Positions 58,413 to 64,000 of a DNA stretch of 64,000 nt are shown here, piece by piece. The position numbers and the translations under genes are program-made. This DNA comes from Arthrobacter sp. zg-Y1171 (lineage in GTDB: Bacteria; Actinomycetota; Actinomycetes; Actinomycetales; Micrococcaceae): contig NZ_CP104264.1 in NCBI RefSeq assembly GCF_025244845.1, positions 2,604,001-2,668,000 of the forward strand, read 5' to 3'. The notes beneath the pieces were generated by a model. The model was not told the DNA's origin. It worked only from the letters and a program-made list of their open reading frames with translations, and did not search any database. The stretch's first letter is position 1. Every line of letters begins with the position of its first letter.

Positions 58413-59693
58413 TCACGGCCCGGCGGGTAATGGTTCCGGCTCCGCGGGGAGCTCCGAAGCCAGCAGCGCACCCCGCCGGGGCACTCCTATGCGCAGCAGG
58501 AACACGCACTGGCCCAGTGCCACTGCCACTGCCAGCCAGAGGGTCGGCACAGCACCGATCCAGCCCAGCAGCACCGCTCCGAGGACACCGCCCAGCACAA
58601 CGGAGCCCTGGGTGAGGGTTCGGCGGGTGGACGAAACGCGGGCCAGCAGCTCATCCGGGATCAGTGCAGTGGTCAGGGCCGAGCTGTTCACCATCATCAG
58701 GCCAAGAGCCAGGCCGAAAAGGGTGAACGACACCCCGATGCTCAGCACTGCGAGATGCGGCCAGAGTGCGGTGAGCGGGACGAGCGCGAAGTTCAGCGGC
58801 ATCATCAGCGCTGCCAGCAGCATTGCCCGGAGCGGGCCGATGGCCTTTCCGATACGCGGGGCCAGCACCGCGCCGACGATGCCGCCAACGGCGCTGACGG
58901 ACCAGATGGCACCGAAGAGCACCGGGTCCATTGCCAGATCGTGAAGGATGAACCAGGACTCGGCAGCCTGGTAGAGACCGGCAGCAAAGTTGTTGGTGGT
59001 GGTAGTCATGATCAGTGCCAGCAGAACGCGGTGGCCGGCGATGAACCTGACCCCCGTCGCGACGGCTTCCCGGATGCCCGGCCGGTCCGTCTTCGGCGGG
59101 GCCGGGTGGTCCGGGGGCAGCCGGGCCAGTCCCGCGGCGGCGACCAGCTGTGTGGCTGCGCTTACGGCAAGCACTGCCGGCGCCGGGAGAAGCCGCACCA
59201 GGATCCCTCCGGCCGCCGGACCGGCCAGGGACACCACCTGCTCGGAGGCCATCAGCGAAGACGCAGCATCGGCAATCCGGTGCCGTCCCACCAGCCGCGG
59301 CAATACCGAGGTATGGGCGGCCATAAAGAACACGTCGGCAATCCCGACCACCAGGATGACGAGCAGCAGCTGCCATGCCTCCAGCCAGCCCAGGAAGAAC
59401 GAGGCAACGGCCCAGGCATAGGCTCCCGCACGGACCCAGGTCATGGCGAGCATGGTCCGCCGCTGCCCCCACCGGTCAACAGCCACCCCCGCCACCAGCC
59501 CGAAAAGCAGCGGCCCGGCACTGCTCAGGGGTGCGGCCAGCCCGGCCTCGAACGGCGTAGCGCCGAGCACGGAGATCATTCCCACCGACACGGCAAACAC
59601 GGCGACATCACGACCGGCGTGCACCGCAGTGGTGGCCAGCCACAGGCCACGGAAAGCAGGCAGCGACCAGACGCCCGCCCCTGATTTTGCCAC
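58413..59693 (-). CDS. MFS transporter, EntS/macrolide-efflux-like
   Basis: The 426-residue protein has about twelve hydrophobic segments. It shows the MFS loop motif GVAVDRWGQRRTM between helices 2 and 3, the second-half equivalent APRIGKAIGPLRAM, and SEQVVSLAGPAAGGILVRLL, typical of the MFS_3 group of exporters. It does not show the DGxD motif of aromatic-acid/H+ symporters such as PcaK, so despite its position between pobA and a regulator it may export another compound. The substrate is unknown. Confidence 0.8.
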   Translation of the reverse strand: MAKSGAGVWSLPAFRGLWLATTAVHAGRDVAVFAVSVGMISVLGATPFEAGLAAPLSSAGPLLFGLVAGVAVDRWGQRRTMLAMTWVRAGAYAWAVASFFLGWLEAWQLLLVILVVGIADVFFMAAHTSVLPRLVGRHRIADAASSLMASEQVVSLAGPAAGGILVRLLPAPAVLAVSAATQLVAAAGLARLPPDHPAPPKTDRPGIREAVATGVRFIAGHRVLLALIMTTTTNNFAAGLYQAAESWFILHDLAMDPVLFGAIWSVSAVGGIVGAVLAPRIGKAIGPLRAMLLAALMMPLNFALVPLTALWPHLAVLSIGVSFTLFGLALGLMMVNSSALTTALIPDELLARVSSTRRTLTQGSVVLGGVLGAVLLGWIGAVPTLWLAVAVALGQCVFLLRIGVPRRGALLASELPAEPEPLPAGP

Positions 59694-59855
59694 TCTGTCC
59701 CCCGTTGTGCCGCGCCGTTAGGTGCCGGCACGGAATTGCCGGAGAAGGTCCCGGCAGGATGTGCTGCCGGCCCGGCACTACTATTACCCGGGAGTCCGCC
59801 GCCGGCCGGCAGCGCCACGCGGCACGGCCGGATCCGGCCACGGCTTGCCGGTGGG

Positions 59856-60638
59856 TCAGCGCTGGTAGTGCGGCCCGGCGGCGTCCGCCCGGACGCCCAG
59901 GCCGCGGGAGATTCCGCGGGCAGCAGTCATCAGCGCCGGGATGGTCGAAGAGATGTGTTCGCTGCCGGTGGGCACCACCACTCCGATGGCAGCCACGGCC
60001 GTGCCGCCCGGGCCGAAGACGGGCACGGCTATTCCGGTGGTGTCCGGAACGACGGCGCCGGGCAGGCTTGCGCTGCCCTCAAGGCGCATCTTTGCCCAGG
60101 ACGAACGCAGCCGCTTTTCTTCGGAGGCAGCCGGGTTCTGCTGCGCCAGGTACTCCTCCTGTACGTGCCGCGGCGAGTGGGCCATCATCACCATCCCCGA
60201 TGAGGACACGTGGACAGGGAGCCGCCCGGCGACCTTCGCGTGGTTCAGCACCGATCCGTGGCTGGAAAGGCGTTCGATGAACAGAACCTCATCCGAGCGC
60301 AGCACGGACAGCTGGGTGTGCTGCCGGACCACAGCCTGGATGTCTTCCATAAACGGCATGGCAATCTGCTTGAGGCCGAGCGCGGCGGAGCTGCGGTTGG
60401 CCAGTTCCCACAGGCGAAGGCCCAGGCGGACGCCGCCGTCGGCTTCCCGCTGCAGGAAGCCGTGCCCCATCAGCTCGTTCACGATCCGGTGCGCGGTGGA
60501 CAGCGGCAGCCCGGCACGGCGGGCCAGCATGGCGATGGGCATGGCCTGGTGGGTTTCGTCGAAGGCACTGATCACCCGCACGATCCGGCTGGTCATTGAC
60601 TCGCCGCTCGGGGAATTGGCCATGTCTAAGTTTCGCAC
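59856..60638 (-). CDS. IclR-family transcriptional regulator
   Basis: The protein has a winged helix (QAMPIAMLARRAGLPLSTAH, RIVNELMGHGFLQREADGGV) and an IclR ligand-binding domain (QLSVLRSDEVLFIERLSSHG, VAVPVFGPGGTAVAAIGVVV). Possible starts are GTG at 60638 (260 residues) and ATG at 60623. It lies 162 bases upstream of the MFS gene on the same strand and might control it or pobA. It clearly differs from the regulator at 49464-50246. Confidence 0.85.
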   Translation of the reverse strand: MRNLDMANSPSGESMTSRIVRVISAFDETHQAMPIAMLARRAGLPLSTAHRIVNELMGHGFLQREADGGVRLGLRLWELANRSSAALGLKQIAMPFMEDIQAVVRQHTQLSVLRSDEVLFIERLSSHGSVLNHAKVAGRLPVHVSSSGMVMMAHSPRHVQEEYLAQQNPAASEEKRLRSSWAKMRLEGSASLPGAVVPDTTGIAVPVFGPGGTAVAAIGVVVPTGSEHISSTIPALMTAARGISRGLGVRADAAGPHYQR

Positions 60639-60682
60639 AGCAGTTATCTGCCACAGCAGCTATCCGGCACGCCCGTTAAACG

Positions 60683-60718
60683 CGGCAGGTCCCGCACCCT
60701 GGGGTGCGGGACCTGCCG
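60683..60718. terminator. 16-bp hairpin terminator after rpoC
   Basis: CGGCAGGTCCCGCACC at 60683-60698 pairs perfectly with 60703-60718 with a CTGG loop, about 40 bases past the rpoC stop. It should separate rpoBC transcription from the regulator gene downstream. Confidence 0.8.
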
Positions 60719-60756
60719 TTGACGCTGCGCGCTACACGCGGCGCCTGTTGCCTTGG

Positions 60757-64000
<3,244 letters not shown>

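Overview
The window is high-GC DNA from an actinobacterium, most likely Arthrobacter or a close relative in the Micrococcaceae. Supporting signs are the GC-rich third codon positions, the frequent GTG/TTG starts, rpmJ-rpsM-rpsK-rpoA-rplQ without rpsD, an spc operon without rpsN, the short adenylate kinase and the actinobacterial form of RpoA. Most genes lie on the minus strand. Only coaA and the three-gene operon at 38232-44591 are on the plus strand. Two genes run off the window: treZ on the left and rpoC on the right.

Layout. (1) 1-4992: glgX-treY-treZ, a glycogen debranching and trehalose synthesis operon with four-base ATGA overlaps. (2) 5041-11374: NAD(P)HX repair, acpS, glmS, divergent coaA, and glmM convergent with coaA. 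(3) 11714-31341: ribosomal protein and core genes, read from high to low coordinates: S10 operon (rpsJ to rpsQ), spc operon (rplN to secY-adk-map), a glycerophosphodiesterase gene, infA-rpmJ-rpsM-rpsK, rpoA-rplQ-truA, rplM-rpsI. Intergenic gaps often hold strong hairpins. (4) 31342-44607: an insertion between tuf and rpsJ. It holds a 43-residue membrane peptide, a 1,889-residue repeat-built membrane protein, and a divergent operon of an EPSP-synthase-like/acyl-CoA-ligase fusion, an acyl-CoA dehydrogenase and a FadH-type 2,4-dienoyl-CoA reductase. (5) 44641-49122: the str operon rpsL-rpsG-fusA-tuf. (6) 49464-60638: a 4-hydroxybenzoate/protocatechuate (beta-ketoadipate) block, pobA, pcaHGBDC, pcaFIJ and an IclR regulator, plus an MFS transporter and a second IclR regulator. 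(7) 60757-64000: the C-terminal part of rpoC.

The usual rpoC-rpsL-rpsG-fusA-tuf-rpsJ order is therefore broken at two points by metabolic modules that handle six-membered-ring carboxylates. One is a complete pathway from 4-hydroxybenzoate to succinyl-CoA and acetyl-CoA. The other has the same family composition as the gene sets that turn shikimate into cyclohexanecarboxyl-CoA in ansatrienin and phoslactomycin producers, but lacks the ChcA reductase. Its EPSPS-like domain keeps many residues of the shikimate-3-phosphate side and has lost several arginines/lysines of the PEP side. That makes an elimination or dehydration on a shikimate-type substrate more likely than enolpyruvyl transfer. This operon is the most promising candidate for an undescribed system in the window.
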